Virus record (IMG/VR): IMGVR_UViG_3300028596_000009
Coordinates: 62,001-126,000 of that record
Strand: one strand, 5' to 3'
Length of the DNA: 64,000 nt
Source: a virus
Both the position numbers and the translations under genes were made by a program. Positions within the stretch are counted from its first letter, which is position 1, and every line of letters begins with the position of its first letter. Shown in pieces: positions 22,029-29,142 of the stretch. Under the pieces are notes generated by a model, which saw nothing but the letters and a program-made list of their open reading frames with translations, was not told the origin of the DNA and made no database searches.

Positions 22029-23093
22029 ATGAGCGACAACTGGCTCGAAGACATCATGCGGGGCAACGCGGCCACCCCCGAGGCGGCGTTTGAGAAGAAG
22101 GCCACGGCGACGGTTCCCAGGCCGCGTCCGTCCGGGATGCCGACCCACCCGAACGAGTGGGGCTCCGGCGGCAAGGTGAACCTGCTTCCGGGTGAGGAGG
22201 AAGCGCCTGCTTCCCCTGCTTCCGATGCCGCTTCCTCGGTGTCGGCCAACACCCCCGAAGAGGACGGTGAGCTGCGGAAGCGCAAGGAAGCGAAGAAGAA
22301 GCGCCCGCTTCCCCCGATGCCGAAGCAGCCCCCGACCGTCCACGAGAACATCGCCTCCGGCGAGCCGGAGAAGGAAGCGGAAGGGGAAGCGGGAAGCGCC
22401 GGGGAAGCGGACGGCGAGGAAGCACAGGAAGCGGTCGACGAGGAGACGAAGGGCCGCATCCGGTCCGCTCTCGCCAAGGCCCGTACGGTGACCGGTTCGG
22501 CGAAGGAGAAGGTCTCCGAGAAGACCAAGCCGGTCAAGGACAAGGTCGTCAATGAGATCGACCCGAAGAAGGCGCAGAAGTGGTCGCTGCTGTGGGCCGG
22601 TGCCGCTTCGTGGGTGATCTCGCCCGGTACGCTCGCTGCCCTCTACGACCGGGCGGTGATGCTGTTCGGCTCGTGGACGGAGAGCTTCCCGAGGGCCGAG
22701 TTCCTCAACTCCGGCGGCATGCCGCATGAGTGGGATCTGCTCCAGGGTCCCGCGTGGTGGGTTCGCAACACCGTCCAGGACGCGTTCGAGGCCGGTGTGA
22801 CGAGCGACCTCCTTGCCGCGCTTGTCGTGGGCGTGGTTCCGACGGTCGCGCTCATGCGCGTGAACCACCGGATCGTCAGGTTCTTCCTGGTGGTGGGAGT
22901 TGCGTACTTCGTCGGCTTCCAGTGGTTCCCGCAGTGGTGGGAGGTCTACATGGCGACCTTGGCCGCCTGTGCGTACTATGGCTGGACGATGGCCAACCGG
23001 ATTCAGTCCGCGTTTCTGGCCTGTATGTTCCGTGTTCCCGTGGCGGCGATTGTCTCGGGATCCATCCTCTACTCTCCGGGGGCGATTTTCTGA
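22029..23093 (+). CDS. membrane protein with long charged N-terminal region
   Basis: 354 residues, ATG behind AAGGAGAGGAAGAGAACG. The first ~190 residues are low-complexity, Glu/Ala/Lys/Pro-rich and probably cytoplasmic coil; the DNA there holds about 13 GGAAGC/GCTTCC hexamers in 250 bases. From about residue 195 there are five predicted membrane helices (SLLWAGAASWVISPGTLAALY; LLAALVVGVVPTVALM; FFLVVGVAYFVGF and so on). It overlaps the next gene by one base. Likely a partner of the two neighbouring membrane proteins. Confidence 0.7.
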   Translation: MSDNWLEDIMRGNAATPEAAFEKKATATVPRPRPSGMPTHPNEWGSGGKVNLLPGEEEAPASPASDAASSVSANTPEEDGELRKRKEAKKKRPLPPMPKQPPTVHENIASGEPEKEAEGEAGSAGEADGEEAQEAVDEETKGRIRSALAKARTVTGSAKEKVSEKTKPVKDKVVNEIDPKKAQKWSLLWAGAASWVISPGTLAALYDRAVMLFGSWTESFPRAEFLNSGGMPHEWDLLQGPAWWVRNTVQDAFEAGVTSDLLAALVVGVVPTVALMRVNHRIVRFFLVVGVAYFVGFQWFPQWWEVYMATLAACAYYGWTMANRIQSAFLACMFRVPVAAIVSGSILYSPGAIF

Positions 23094-23635
23094 TGGCGCT
23101 GGATTCGATCGTGGCTGCGGCACCGGTCGTGCAGATGCAGTCCAACCCGAACAGTTGGTTCGGAAACGCTGGTTCCGCCTTCGTCGGCGTCGCGTTCCTG
23201 CTGTCCGCTTTCATGCTGGCCAGGTCCGACGAGGCGAAGGGGATCAAGCCCAAGGGTCCGTGGGGACCGTGGCTCGCGAAGAAGCTCGACCACGTCAAGT
23301 GGGACTGGAAGTCCCTGATGTCGTGTCTGTGGGGCTTCTTCGGTACCACCGCCCTGCTGGGTTCCGTCGGTGTCCTCGGCAACCTGTCCCGCTGGTTCCA
23401 GGGACTCTTCTCCTGGATCAAGGACATCGAGTTCATCGCCAACGTCGGCATGGCCGGTGTGTGCCTCTTCATCCTGCTCATGGTGTGGAGGCGGCAGAAC
23501 GACAACATCAGCGACGTGCGCTGGGGCTGCGTCATGGGCCTCGCGTTCCCGCTCGGCGGCGGCATCTGGCTTCAGGCATCCCTCGCCGTCGGCAACATGC
23601 TGGTCAACATCATGAACGGGATCCCCAGGGCATGA
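23093..23635 (+). CDS. four-helix membrane protein
   Basis: 180 residues; ATG overlaps the previous TGA. Four predicted membrane helices (AFVGVAFLLSAFMLA; LWGFFGTTALLGSVGVL; VGMAGVCLFILLMVW; MGLAFPLGGGIWLQA). The small pore-like spacing and operon position suggest a channel or complex subunit with its neighbours. ATGA-type overlap into the transglycosylase gene. Confidence 0.75.
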   Translation: MALDSIVAAAPVVQMQSNPNSWFGNAGSAFVGVAFLLSAFMLARSDEAKGIKPKGPWGPWLAKKLDHVKWDWKSLMSCLWGFFGTTALLGSVGVLGNLSRWFQGLFSWIKDIEFIANVGMAGVCLFILLMVWRRQNDNISDVRWGCVMGLAFPLGGGIWLQASLAVGNMLVNIMNGIPRA

Positions 23636-24129
23636 ACATGAGGGCGGGTGGCTACTTCGTCCTTGCCTTCTTAACTCTCGGCGCCGGTCAGGCCGTGTTC
23701 GGATTCTTCGACGAAGTCTCCGGCGCCGAGGGTGGGGCAGGGATCACAGTCTCCAGTGGAGTTGGGGGAGCAGCCTCCGACAAGCAACTGAACGCGTGGA
23801 TCAATGACGCGCTCAAGGTCATGAAGCAGGAAGGGATCCCTGGAAGCTTCAACGGAATCAAGCGCAACGTCATTCGTGAATCGGGCGGTAATCCGACCAT
23901 CGTGAATGATTGGGACATCAACGCCAAGAACGGAACACCTTCAAAGGGTCTCCTTCAGGTAATCCAGCCAACCTTCAACGCCTATAAGCTTCCGCAGTCG
24001 GCATACGACCGGGCCGGAGTCAAGGCAAACGCGAACAGCTTGACTGACCCCATTGCCAACATTGTGACCGCGTGCAACTACGCAGCGGCTCGGTACGGCT
24101 CCATGGACAACGTCAACGGTCCCTACTGA
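23632..24129 (+). CDS. exported lytic transglycosylase (SLT-like)
   Basis: 165 residues; ATG overlaps the previous stop. An N-terminal hydrophobic segment (GGYFVLAFLTLGAGQAVFG) acts as signal or anchor. The SLT-type domain starts near 60 with catalytic Glu in VIRESGGNP (~83), then SKGLLQVIQPTFNAY (GLLQ motif) and a final NIVTACNYAAARYG. It would cleave peptidoglycan on the outer membrane face. Codon use is less GC-rich than its neighbours, hinting at separate origin. With the three membrane proteins it resembles a small envelope-crossing or transfer module. Confidence 0.82.
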   Translation: MNMRAGGYFVLAFLTLGAGQAVFGFFDEVSGAEGGAGITVSSGVGGAASDKQLNAWINDALKVMKQEGIPGSFNGIKRNVIRESGGNPTIVNDWDINAKNGTPSKGLLQVIQPTFNAYKLPQSAYDRAGVKANANSLTDPIANIVTACNYAAARYGSMDNVNGPY

Positions 24130-24142
24130 TCAAGGAGAGGCG

Positions 24143-24886
24143 ATGCCTCCAGCTCCCATTCCCGAAGCCAGGGCGCGAGCCCTGATGATCAACACCGGTC
24201 TGACCCCGCGAGTTCCCTATCCGGGATCGAACCGTCCCTGGCCCTGCCTGTGCATGACTTGTGGGTCGGAGTGCTCTCCCCGCTACAACAGCATCCAGCA
24301 AGGGCAGGGAGGTTGTGGGAAATGCGGTCGATCCGCCAAGAGGGAGACCGAGCTTCTGTCTCTGGGTCCAGCGGCGATAGATCGGATGGTTTCTCTGGGT
24401 CTGCGGCCGGAAGAGCCGTACTTGCATGCCGAAACGCCATGGCTGTGTACCTGTCTGAAGTGTGGCAACAGAATTCGCGTCTCCTACAACAACTCGGTAC
24501 ACCGTGATCGGGGGTGTCCGTACTGTCACGAGACGAAGCATAATCTCGGAACTCCAGCGCAGGTCTACCTGATAGGGAACTACGGGCTGGGTGCTGGAAA
24601 AATAGGCGTCACTCATGGAGGGTTTCGATCCGGCGCCTTCTCACGGCGTGGATGGAAGGTCGTCAACACGGTCGAACTTGCCAGGCGGATTGACTGCTAC
24701 AGGATCGAGAAGGACTTCATCCACTGGTTGCACACAGAGGGAGCTTTCCCCTTCCTGTCTCAGAGTCAAATGGCGGGCCTGGACGGTTACACTGAAACAT
24801 TTTCGACAGAGATGATCAACCTAGATCAGGCCGATCGGAAACTTCGTTCTTTGCTGAACAACCTGGGACTTCCTTGTCCCTCGTAG
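24143..24886 (+). CDS. zinc-finger GIY-YIG-like protein (possible homing nuclease)
   Basis: 247 residues, ATG behind AAGGAGAGGCG. Two similar N-terminal zinc modules of the C-x-C-x2-C ... C-x2-C type (~38-70 and ~105-130). From residue ~138 follows VYLIGNYGLGAGKIGVTH, a GIY-YIG-like core (YLI ... KIG), then an Arg and a Glu at plausible spacing (RIEKDF). Treble-clef zinc modules plus GIY-YIG resemble mobile-element nucleases. The gene is less GC-rich than its surroundings, which fits recent transfer. Activity not certain. Confidence 0.65.
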   Translation: MPPAPIPEARARALMINTGLTPRVPYPGSNRPWPCLCMTCGSECSPRYNSIQQGQGGCGKCGRSAKRETELLSLGPAAIDRMVSLGLRPEEPYLHAETPWLCTCLKCGNRIRVSYNNSVHRDRGCPYCHETKHNLGTPAQVYLIGNYGLGAGKIGVTHGGFRSGAFSRRGWKVVNTVELARRIDCYRIEKDFIHWLHTEGAFPFLSQSQMAGLDGYTETFSTEMINLDQADRKLRSLLNNLGLPCPS

Positions 24887-24962
24887 GGATGGTTTCCTAC
24901 AGAGGTTCGAATCAAACCGCTTCAGCGAAACCATCAGCAACACTGGCCAGAAGGAGTCGGTC

Positions 24963-25454
24963 GTGACCGAAGAAGAACGTGACGCCGTGGCCGACCTGCT
25001 GCCGGAGAACATGAGCCTGTGGGACTTCGAGGACGAGATCGAGCACTTCGGACATGCCACCCTCGACTGGTGGATGGACCAGCTCGGCCACGGTCCGAAG
25101 TCCCCGGGACACCGCTGCTGCAAGACCTGCGGCTGTGCGACCACCTGTCTGGCAGGCGCCTTCTACGAGGCGACGGTCTCCACGATCCTGCGGGAAGTCG
25201 ACAGGCTCGGCCTGCTGAAGAACCCCGAGGAGGGCAACGTGAGCGATTCGCTCGTGCACAGGAAGTTCCGCCACCACGACAGCCGGATCCCGCGCTTCGC
25301 CACGGTGTGTGCCGAGTTCCTGCACCCGGTCACCGAGGCGCCGATGGTCACCTACATGCAGAGCAGCTCGCTGCGCGGCGAGGAGGAGCCCGTCTTCTAC
25401 ACGACACATCGCCGCGAGTTCAAGCAGTGGTTCCCCCGAGAGACCGAGAACTAG
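24963..25454 (+). CDS. hypothetical Cys-containing protein
   Basis: 163 residues, GTG behind AGAAGGAGTCGGTC. Acidic N-terminus, then HRCCKTCGCATTC (~56-68), a compact Cys cluster likely to bind zinc, then an alpha/beta C-terminal half. No family recognised. Confidence 0.7.
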   Translation: MTEEERDAVADLLPENMSLWDFEDEIEHFGHATLDWWMDQLGHGPKSPGHRCCKTCGCATTCLAGAFYEATVSTILREVDRLGLLKNPEEGNVSDSLVHRKFRHHDSRIPRFATVCAEFLHPVTEAPMVTYMQSSSLRGEEEPVFYTTHRREFKQWFPRETEN

Positions 25455-25462
25455 GAGAAACG

Positions 25463-25741
25463 ATGGAGATCAAGAACATCACGCTCAACGACGGCAAGCC
25501 GGTCACCGTGCTCGCAGAGTTGTCGTTCGATGAGGCCGTCTACCTGGGCCTCGTCACCGGCAGCATGAACTGGGACATGGCAGAGAAGATCCTGCCCGAC
25601 GCAGGGCCCAACGCCAGCAACAACATCTACGACTGCGTGAGCGATCTGCTCAACCGCTTCTACGAGGGCGGGATCCGTGAGGCTGCCCGGTACGCGACGC
25701 GGTACGAGTGGCCGCCGAAGAAGACCGAAGGGGAGCGATGA
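25463..25741 (+). CDS. small protein upstream of RelE-like gene
   Basis: 92 residues, ATG behind AGGAGAAACG. Mixed alpha/beta, acidic N-terminus, helical middle and basic tail (PPKKTEGER). It immediately precedes a RelE-like gene, the usual place of an antitoxin, but no RHH or HTH motif is seen. Confidence 0.7.
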   Translation: MEIKNITLNDGKPVTVLAELSFDEAVYLGLVTGSMNWDMAEKILPDAGPNASNNIYDCVSDLLNRFYEGGIREAARYATRYEWPPKKTEGER

Positions 25742-25745
25742 GGTC

Positions 25746-26006
25746 ATGGTGTTCCAGCAGTCGGCACAGAAGGAACTGGAGCGCCTGAGGAAGAAGGACC
25801 GTCAGGCGTACATACGGATCCGGGGTCTGCTCGCCGAGGTGTCCCAAGGCAGAGGCAAGATCCTCAACAACAAGGCGACCGAGGTGCACGGGTGCAGGTC
25901 GCTGCGATCCGGCAAGCTCCGCGTCATCTACCGGCCCGGCCCGGATCCCGAAGTCCTCTACGTCGGCTACCGGCGCGAGGTCTACCACGGCAACTGCAAC
26001 AACTGA
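25746..26006 (+). CDS. RelE/ParE-like protein
   Basis: 86 residues. FQQSAQKELERLRKKDRQAY (residues 3-22) is the RelE/ParE starting helix pair, followed by G-x-GKIL, GCRSLRSGKLRVIYR and VLYVGYRREVYH. The conserved Arg/Tyr set near the end fits an active RelE-type mRNA nuclease. It is a better match than the copy at 2.4 kb. It may shut off host translation or be a domesticated regulator. Confidence 0.78.
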   Translation: MVFQQSAQKELERLRKKDRQAYIRIRGLLAEVSQGRGKILNNKATEVHGCRSLRSGKLRVIYRPGPDPEVLYVGYRREVYHGNCNN

Positions 26007-26014
26007 GGAGAGAC

Positions 26015-26383
26015 GTGCCCTGCATGCACTGCGTAGCCGACCGGATCAGCACCGGATCGGGACAAGTCCTTCCGGCGCTCCGGAAGAAGCTGCCCCTGGA
26101 GAGGTTCGGCAGGAAGACCAGGTTCCTCGTGATGCCCGCTGTTCTGACGGGTGTCTTGATACTGGCCTTCTCGAAACCGCCTTCCCTGTGGGTGATCGTT
26201 CCGCTCTGGCTTTTCTTCGCTCACCGGTTCGGATACGTCCGGCACATCCACGAAGCGGAGGAGAGCGATGACGGAGAAGAAGCCGAAGGATCCGCCGAAG
26301 AGGCCGAGGATTCCGGCGACCGTACTGAAGGACAGCAGTCCGAAGAAGCACGGGAAGGCGGTTTTACCGCATCTCGACACTAG
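26015..26383 (+). CDS. membrane protein with acidic tail
   Basis: 122 residues, GTG behind GAGGAGAGAC. Short Cys-containing start (VPCMHC), two close hydrophobic segments (LVMPAVLTGVLILAF; LWVIVPLWLFFAHRFG) forming a hairpin, then about 45 mostly Glu/Asp/Ser residues. Topology with both ends in the cytoplasm is likely. Function unknown. Confidence 0.65.
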   Translation: MPCMHCVADRISTGSGQVLPALRKKLPLERFGRKTRFLVMPAVLTGVLILAFSKPPSLWVIVPLWLFFAHRFGYVRHIHEAEESDDGEEAEGSAEEAEDSGDRTEGQQSEEAREGGFTASRH

Positions 26384-26435
26384 ATGAACGCCACTGGATT
26401 TCACGATCCGTTGGCGGTAGGGTTTCTCTCGTTGG

Positions 26436-26468
26436 ACCGCCTCGGCCGATACCCGAGGCGGTTCGATT
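26436..26468 (+). terminator. intrinsic terminator
   Basis: ACCGCCTCGG pairs perfectly with CCGAGGCGGT (10 bp) and is followed by TCGATTTT. A possible -10 (TAGGGT, after TTGGCGG) lies just upstream at 26418. Confidence 0.65.
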
Positions 26469-26502
26469 TTCGTACTGGAAAGTCCTGGAAAGGGGACAAG
26501 AC

Positions 26503-26955
26503 ATGAAGAAGATCGACACGCAGGTCAAGAGCTTCACTCGCGCCATCAAGAAGCTGTACCCCGGCATCTCCGACGACACCGCCGCCGAGGCCGTCAAGGC
26601 GCTGTACATCCTCGTCATCGACTTCAAGCTCACCGAGGACGACGACGCCTGGACCCTGTACGAGGCGAAGATCAGCGATCTGGCCGACGCAGACGCGGAC
26701 GGCTGGGCGGCCGAGATGGTCAAGTCCCGCGTGAACCGCGCCCGCCCGTTCTACGACAAGGCCATCGCCACCGACTCCGACCCCGTCGAGGTCATCAAGG
26801 CTATGTGCGGCCTGTCCGAGCAGGCGGCCTGCGACCTCGTCAACGCCTTCAAGGACGAGGACTCCCAGAAGCCTTCCATCCCGGCCCCGGCCTCCGACCC
26901 GTTCAACACGGACGAGGAGTCGAAGGACGAGGAGAAGGAGGAGCAGTACGCGTAA
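26503..26955 (+). CDS. acidic helical protein
   Basis: 150 residues, ATG behind GGAAAGGGGACAAGAC. Basic start then strongly acidic helices, and a 30-residue Glu/Asp/Lys tail (ESKDEEKEEQYA). Flanked on both sides by terminators, so a single-gene, probably well-expressed unit. Function unknown. Confidence 0.75.
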   Translation: MKKIDTQVKSFTRAIKKLYPGISDDTAAEAVKALYILVIDFKLTEDDDAWTLYEAKISDLADADADGWAAEMVKSRVNRARPFYDKAIATDSDPVEVIKAMCGLSEQAACDLVNAFKDEDSQKPSIPAPASDPFNTDEESKDEEKEEQYA

Positions 26956-26990
26956 CCCCTCCGCACAGGTTTGCGGTCGTCGTCAGAGAG

Positions 26991-27019
26991 GTCCCCGCTT
27001 CGGCGGGGACTTTCTTTTT
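26991..27019 (+). terminator. strong UUCG-loop terminator
   Basis: GTCCCCGC-TTCG-GCGGGGAC (8 bp perfect, UUCG tetraloop) followed by TTTCTTTTT. The most canonical terminator in the window. Confidence 0.9.
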
Positions 27020-27074
27020 GTCCGAAACCAGCCCATCATGTTGCGTGAGCAGAGGGAGGAAGATGGGCTGAATC

Positions 27075-27392
27075 TTGGCACTTTCGCCTCGGGCGTACCG
27101 CGAGGAACGAATCGAAAAACTGACCAGGGAGTACCACGAATTGAGGGAAGAGTACCGAAACGCGTTTCCGTGGGAGCAGCCGCGCATCGCGGAGCGGGCA
27201 CAGGACATCCAGGACGAGATCGAGGAGCTGAAGAAGCCGACGGCCCTGGAGAGGCCCAGTGGCATCAAGGCGGCGTACGCGGTGGCCGTGGTGTTCATGG
27301 CGTACGGCCTGCTCGTGGGCTCGTACGGGACCTTCACGTTCGGGGTGTTCGCCCTGATCGTGGGCCTGGTCGGCGCGGCCCGGAACATCTGA
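27075..27392 (+). CDS. small membrane protein with coiled coil
   Basis: About 105 residues from a TTG; no ATG or GTG is available earlier in frame, and the ribosome site (GGGAGGAAG) lies some 15 bases away, so the start is uncertain. Residues 8-55 form a charged coiled coil (EERIEKLTREYHELREEY), then two membrane helices (AYAVAVVFMAYGLLVGSYG; FGVFALIVGLVGAA). Confidence 0.55.
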   Translation: MALSPRAYREERIEKLTREYHELREEYRNAFPWEQPRIAERAQDIQDEIEELKKPTALERPSGIKAAYAVAVVFMAYGLLVGSYGTFTFGVFALIVGLVGAARNI

Positions 27393-27413
27393 GACGTCAT
27401 CCACTGGCAGACA

Positions 27414-27442
27414 TTGACAGCCAGTTGGCCATCGTCTAATGT
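27414..27442 (+). promoter_or_regulatory. promoter TTGACA-N17-TAATGT
   Basis: Textbook TTGACA, 17 bases, TAATGT. The spacer end TTGGCCATCGTC resembles the TTGGCGGTCGTC before TAATGT at 37.4 and 40.4 kb. It drives the RHH regulator directly downstream. Confidence 0.75.
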
Positions 27443-27467
27443 AGTCATCACAAGGAAGGAGGTGCCG

Positions 27468-27635
27468 GTGGAGTCCACCGACAAGGCCAGAACCGAGAGG
27501 ATCACCATCCGCTTCACGCAAGCGGAGAAAGCGGAGATCGAGGCTATGGCCCGTCAGGAAAACCGTAAGGCAGCGGACTTCGCCCGCCTGCTGATCCTCG
27601 CGCACATCGAGCGCAAGAGGACGATGCCGGGGTGA
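27468..27635 (+). CDS. ribbon-helix-helix regulator
   Basis: 55 residues, GTG five bases after AAGGAAGGAGG. TERITIRFTQAEKAEIEAMA (residues 8-27) is the RHH ribbon and first helix, followed by a second helix (ADFARLLILAHIERKR). This is the Arc/CopG-type fold, binding DNA as dimers through the ribbon. A strong promoter lies immediately upstream, so autoregulation is likely. Confidence 0.8.
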   Translation: MESTDKARTERITIRFTQAEKAEIEAMARQENRKAADFARLLILAHIERKRTMPG

Positions 27636-27853
27636 ACGAGGAGGTCCACATCCGGCTTTCCGGTGGCTCAGGCTTACCGGTCTGCTGGACAAAGAACGGC
27701 CCGCTGGCCGTGGACAACCTGACCGGCATCAAGGAAGAAAGCACCTGCGACGACTGCATTGCGCTTCAGCAGGCGTTCCAGGAGTTCGAGGACGCGGCAT
27801 CCGAGCTGCTCCTCGACCAAGCCAGGATCAACAAGATCCTCGGCGAACTGTGA
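27632..27853 (+). CDS. small protein with CxxC
   Basis: 73 residues; GTG overlaps the RHH stop. N-terminal beta region with one Cys, then C-x2-C (CDDC) and a long acidic helix (ALQQAFQEFEDAASELLLDQ). Could pair with the RHH protein, but this is only from position. Confidence 0.65.
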   Translation: MNEEVHIRLSGGSGLPVCWTKNGPLAVDNLTGIKEESTCDDCIALQQAFQEFEDAASELLLDQARINKILGEL

Positions 27854-27875
27854 TCCCTCGGAAAGGGGAAACGGC

Positions 27876-28331
27876 ATGAACTTCACCAAGGCTGGTGCCT
27901 ATGCGGTCGCGGGAACGCTGAGCGCGACCCTGCTCATCTCCGCCTGCTCCTCCGGCTCGGTCTCGGGCCCGGTGCAGTCGAAGCAGGTCGACACCTGCGA
28001 GACCCTGTCGATGGAGCCGATGGCCTCGGTCGTCGTCACCAAGGGCAAGCCCGGCGGGGGCGGCTCCAAGTCCTCCAGCTCCGGCGGCGGCTCGGGCAAG
28101 ACCACCAAGAAGGTCGACACCAACAAGCCGTCCAAGACGAACGGTTCGACCGGCGGCTCGGGCAAGACCGGCGACTCCGGCAAGAAGTCCAAGAAGCCGA
28201 AGACCTGCTCGACCGAGTACGAGCTGATGGTCACCGACAAGGAGGACGGCGTCATCGAGCAGGATGTCACCTCCGAGGAGTACGCCCGCTGCGACGTCGG
28301 CGAGCAGTACCCCGCCTGCAAGGAGAACTGA
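27876..28331 (+). CDS. lipoprotein
   Basis: 151 residues, ATG behind GGAAAGGGGAAACGGC. The signal peptide ends in lipobox LLISAC (Cys ~24), so the mature protein is anchored outside the membrane. A Gly/Ser/Lys linker (~60-115) leads to a small C-terminal domain with paired Cys (TCSTEYELMV; RCDVGEQYPAC). Phage lipoproteins often block superinfecting phages. It heads a run of five very small membrane proteins. Confidence 0.85.
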   Translation: MNFTKAGAYAVAGTLSATLLISACSSGSVSGPVQSKQVDTCETLSMEPMASVVVTKGKPGGGGSKSSSSGGGSGKTTKKVDTNKPSKTNGSTGGSGKTGDSGKKSKKPKTCSTEYELMVTDKEDGVIEQDVTSEEYARCDVGEQYPACKEN

Positions 28332-28332
28332 C

Positions 28333-28545
28333 ATGGACAAGGACATGGCCAAGTACGTCCTGAAGGACTGGACTGTTCTGGTCGGCTCCGTCGTGACCAG
28401 CGTCGAGCTGTTGTGCTTCGTCATGGTCTGCAAGGTAGGAGGCATGGCGGAAATCTCCTACGTCGGCCTCCTGCTGGTCGCCAGCTTCGCAGCGTGTGGC
28501 TACCTCGCCGCTGTCGCCTCGACCGAGTATGAGGAGGGCCGGTGA
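28333..28545 (+). CDS. two-helix small membrane protein
   Basis: 70 residues, one base after the lipoprotein stop. Two membrane helices (VLVGSVVTSVELLCFVMVC; VGLLLVASFAACGYLAAVA) with a short loop. Coupled to the next gene by a GTGA overlap. Confidence 0.7.
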   Translation: MDKDMAKYVLKDWTVLVGSVVTSVELLCFVMVCKVGGMAEISYVGLLLVASFAACGYLAAVASTEYEEGR

Positions 28546-28703
28546 GCAGGGAGATGGCTCGTTACGTGGCTGGCATGATCGGCGGCTCGGCGTGGTTCCT
28601 GTGGAACCTGCCGTACATCGACTCCTTCAACTTCATGTGTCTGATGTGCGCGGTCATCTGCGGATGGGGCGTACTCAAGACGCTGAAGAAGGGACGTCGG
28701 TGA
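28542..28703 (+). CDS. small membrane protein
   Basis: 53 residues; GTG overlaps the previous stop. Two short hydrophobic segments (AGMIGGSAWFLWNLP; FMCLMCAVICGWGVL) and a basic end (KTLKKGRR). Part of the lipoprotein-led run. Confidence 0.65.
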   Translation: MSREMARYVAGMIGGSAWFLWNLPYIDSFNFMCLMCAVICGWGVLKTLKKGRR

Positions 28704-28930
28704 ACCTGAAGAAGGCTGACGAGGAGGCCGCCAAGGGCGTCGCGGTGCGCGACATCATCGCGGACCACCGGGCCACCGTCGAGAACCTGAGGATCCTCTG
28801 GTACGCCATGCTCCTCCTGTGGGCGGCGAGCGTCGTCTTCGAATGGGCGCCCGGCCGGACCGGAGGATGCATCGGACTCGTCGTCACCTCCATCGTGGAG
28901 ATCGTGTACAGGCGGAAGAAGTTCAAGTAG
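28700..28930 (+). CDS. small membrane protein with cytoplasmic helix
   Basis: 76 residues; GTG overlaps the previous stop. An N-terminal charged helix (~1-30), two membrane helices (ILWYAMLLLWAASVVFEW; GLVVTSIVEIVY) and basic tail RRKKFK. Confidence 0.7.
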   Translation: MNLKKADEEAAKGVAVRDIIADHRATVENLRILWYAMLLLWAASVVFEWAPGRTGGCIGLVVTSIVEIVYRRKKFK

Positions 28931-28950
28931 TCCCTTGGAAAGGGGAAACG

Positions 28951-29142
28951 GTGAAGATACGCAAGCCTTCGGGTGATGCCCTGCTCGTGATGGGCGGAGG
29001 GTCCCTGATGACCTACCTCGCGATGCTTCTGACCGGCAGTGAGACCTGGATGGCGGACGTCATGATCGTGGCGGCGACCGTGTTCATCCTGTCCGGCCTG
29101 TACGTCGGCTCCGGCAAGTCCGATGGCCAGACCGACGCATGA
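28951..29142 (+). CDS. small membrane protein
   Basis: 63 residues, GTG behind GGAAAGGGGAAACG. Two hydrophobic segments (LLVMGGGSLMTYLAMLL; VMIVAATVFILSGLYVG). Overlaps the next gene by about 20 bases. Confidence 0.65.
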   Translation: MKIRKPSGDALLVMGGGSLMTYLAMLLTGSETWMADVMIVAATVFILSGLYVGSGKSDGQTDA

